Assembly: GCA_905250125.1 (NCBI GenBank) | Contig: CAJNOL010000168.1 | Span: 18,655 to 82,654 of the forward strand | Direction: 5' to 3' | Origin: Rotaria sordida | Taxonomy: Eukaryota; Rotifera; Eurotatoria; Philodinida; Philodinidae | Length of the DNA: 64,000 nucleotides | Part shown: positions 62,315 through 64,000 of the stretch, piece by piece | Numbering within the stretch: the first letter of the stretch is position 1 | Layout: every line of letters starts with the position of its first letter | Notes under the pieces: generated by a model | Seen by the model: the letters and a program-made list of their open reading frames with translations, nothing else | Databases searched by the model: none | What the model was told of the DNA's origin: nothing | Program-made: the position numbers and the translations under genes

Positions 62315-62835
62315 TACTTCACGAAAGCACACATTCAAGGCATCGCTCTCGCTTTAGAGTGCCACGAAATTATAATGGAAACGAAAAGCAGCATTAGATA
62401 ATTAGTAAAATATTTGAACATCAGTTCAATAACTGAACTCAACTTTAAAGTTCTACACTACTGTTCTAAATATAATGTTAAGAACTTTCGACTAAATCCA
62501 TTTCGTGACACGACACTTGCACTCATTGACATTTCCGCGCACTATATTAATACATCAAAAGGTACACCAAAGATGAATTTTTTTTCTCTCTCTTAAATTA
62601 TCGTTCTATCCAACTTTCTGACTGACTGTTCATTGAACATGTATCCAAGAAAAAAATGAGAATTATACAATTGAAAAAAAAAAGACAACAAATAAATAAC
62701 ATTTTATAGTTAAGTAGTGGCGAACCAAATACTCAAAAATCAAACACTGATCAAGCTATTTTAAAATAATCTTCACGGGAAACAACGTTGAAGTTTTTTA
62801 CCATTTGTCTGGTGCGTTCGTCAATTTTTCCATAT

Positions 62836-63047
62836 TAGAACAAGCAGCTATGACCGGTTTCGACCGTGTTTAAGGGTCTCATCAGATGACTTTATTCAAA
62901 TTCATCATCATATAATTTTAATACTGTATCTCCTCTATTCTATGGATTGATTGCAGTTTTATCGTCATTTTATGATGATGAATTTGAATGAAGCCATCTG
63001 ATAAGACCCTTAAGCACTGTCGAAACTGGCCATGGCTGCTTATTCTG
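62836..63047. repeat. ~210-bp palindromic repeat (MITE-like)
   Basis: Arms of about 80-85 bp, 62836-62922 and 62968-63047, are inverted copies: AGAA(C/T)AAGCAGC, GTTTCGAC, TTAAGGGTCT(C/T)ATCAGATG, ATTCAAATTCATCATCAT. The spacer is about 45 bp. Target duplication not resolved. Confidence 0.6.
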
Positions 63048-63263
63048 ATCATATCGATTAATCCAATTAAATGCAAACAAAACATTTTTCCTTTATTAAT
63101 GCTGATGAGTTTAATTAACACAATAATATGACAACAGAATATTAACTCAGAAAGCTGGATAGAACTGTAATTTAGAAAAGAGAAAAAAAATTCATCTTTA
63201 GTGTATATATGATGTATTAATATAGTGCGCGAATGCGTTGGCACGCAAATGTCATGCGGGGAG

Positions 63264-63515
63264 ACGGCCACTTGCTCGCCGGACAGTTGCTCGCCGGACA
63301 TTTGCGCGCGGACACTTGCTCGCTAGGACATTTGCTCGTTAGGACATTTGCTCGCTAGGACACTTGCTCGTATGGATACTTGCTCGTGTGGACAGTTGCT
63401 CGCTAGGACATTTGCTCGCTGGGACACTTGCTCGCGTGGATATTTGCTCGCATGGACATTTACTCGTATCGACACTTGTTCGAATGGACACTTGTTCGAA
63501 TGAACACTTGTTCAT
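63264..63515. repeat. minisatellite, ~16-bp unit GGACATTTGCTCGCTA
   Basis: About 15-16 consecutive units of 15-16 bp with core GACA(C/T)TTGCTCG. Units become more divergent and AT-richer to the right (ACACTTGTTCGAATGG at the end). GC content is well above the surroundings. It ends about 180 bp before the FLYWCH ATG. Confidence 0.85.
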
Positions 63516-63696
63516 CAAGGAAATTATTGCTTAATTGTAAGCCATTAAATTCAGAACAAAATTGACAAGATCAATTAAAGCTTTATTAATAGCTGTTAAT
63601 GATCATTAGCGCTATAATGATCAGTCTTCTTGAATTATTATCACTGTATAAAAACACAGTCCATCGGCACATATTGCATTAATATAAGAAAAAATC

Positions 63697-64000
63697 ATGT
63701 CAGTTATACTTTCTACAACGTCGAAAAATGCTCCTCTACTCATCCACAACGGATTTTCTTACATCATTGATCGTCGAACTGATAAGAAGATATTGTGGAA
63801 GTGCGAATTTTCAAGAAAATTTCAATGTCATGGACGACTACACACTGATTTAAATAACATATTTATTCAAACAGTTGGTGATCATGAAAATCATATTGGA
63901 GATCCACGATCTGGACCGATTAGACAATATTATGATCGATTACGAACAGAATCTCAACAAAATCAAACGAACCCACATAATATTTTAACTCAAGTTAATA
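63697..64000 (+). CDS. FLYWCH zinc-finger protein (5' part, runs off the window)
   Basis: Open from the ATG at 63697 to the window edge (101 codons). Residues about 14-66 form one FLYWCH-type zinc finger: NGFSYIIDRR, KILWKCEF, FQCHGRLHTD, and HENHIGDP supply the W-C, C and paired His ligands. FLYWCH fingers occur in chromatin proteins and, in many invertebrates, at the N-terminus of MULE-type transposases or their domesticated relatives. Which applies cannot be decided without the rest. A GC-rich minisatellite lies just upstream. No intron seen so far. Confidence 0.8.
   Translation, partial: MSVILSTTSKNAPLLIHNGFSYIIDRRTDKKILWKCEFSRKFQCHGRLHTDLNNIFIQTVGDHENHIGDPRSGPIRQYYDRLRTESQQNQTNPHNILTQVN

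Noticed and set aside
62918..63301. 127-codon minus-strand frame
   Set aside because: Runs through the palindromic repeat and the minisatellite; starts in minisatellite units.
1..64000. tRNA genes, intact rRNA genes
   Set aside because: No A-box/B-box pair with a cloverleaf was found by eye; the only rRNA-like stretch is a short core inside the 186-bp MITE.

Overview
The window is eukaryotic: AT-rich, with compact spliced genes. Most introns are 50-100 bp with GT/AG ends. A few introns and all large intergenic spaces are stuffed with inverted-repeat DNA transposons. Gene content is that of an invertebrate animal: FERM protein, Shaker-type K+ channel, KIF24-like kinesin, SLC52 riboflavin transporter, neuronal-calcium-sensor-like EF-hand proteins, cadherin, and secreted EB-module protein. 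Codon use, tiny introns, the FLYWCH gene and the density of small DNA transposons make a bdelloid rotifer the best guess. That placement is inference, since no rRNA or mitochondrial marker is present.

Layout. 1-1.7 kb: 5' part of a FERM-domain gene (minus). 3-18.5 kb: accessory-looking stretch with two copies of a segmental duplication, at least six non-autonomous DNA transposons, an intronless unrecognised gene with its own TATA box (6902-7402, minus), a diverged fragment of the same family, and a 7-exon EF-hand gene (15820-16812, minus). 19.0-20.6 kb: six-module EB-like secreted protein (plus). 22.5-23.8 kb: PDZ protein of the PDLIM/ZASP type without LIM domains (minus). 28.5-30.75 kb: Shaker-type Kv channel (plus), divergent from the PDZ gene across 4.7 kb. 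31-33 kb: a large fold-back repeat and a 186-bp hAT-like MITE. 35.4-45.6 kb: nine-exon KIF24-like kinesin (plus), with transposons in two introns. 48.5-50.1 kb: SLC52-type riboflavin transporter (plus). 51.45-52.6 kb: second NCS-like EF-hand gene (plus). 55.1-60.2 kb: cadherin (plus). 61.5-63.5 kb: pogo-like remnant, small palindrome and a 16-bp-unit minisatellite. 63.7 kb to the end: 5' part of a FLYWCH zinc-finger gene.

The recognised genes are single-copy-looking housekeeping or neuronal genes with no operon logic. Their exon joins were built by hand and keep frame throughout, so the predicted proteins are 647 aa (Kv), 1421 aa (kinesin), 471 aa (SLC52), 193 and 219 aa (EF-hand), 429 aa (EB), 280 aa (PDZ) and 882 aa (cadherin).

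The most interesting material is the transposon layer. An 885-bp TA-flanked element has its empty site preserved in the duplicated copy 11 kb away. Two elements are bounded by perfect 8-bp target duplications (hAT-like), one carrying a 10-bp minisatellite inside. One element has TTAA ends (piggyBac-like). Three long palindromes share ACGG-type ends. No CRISPR, tRNA or intact rRNA gene was seen.
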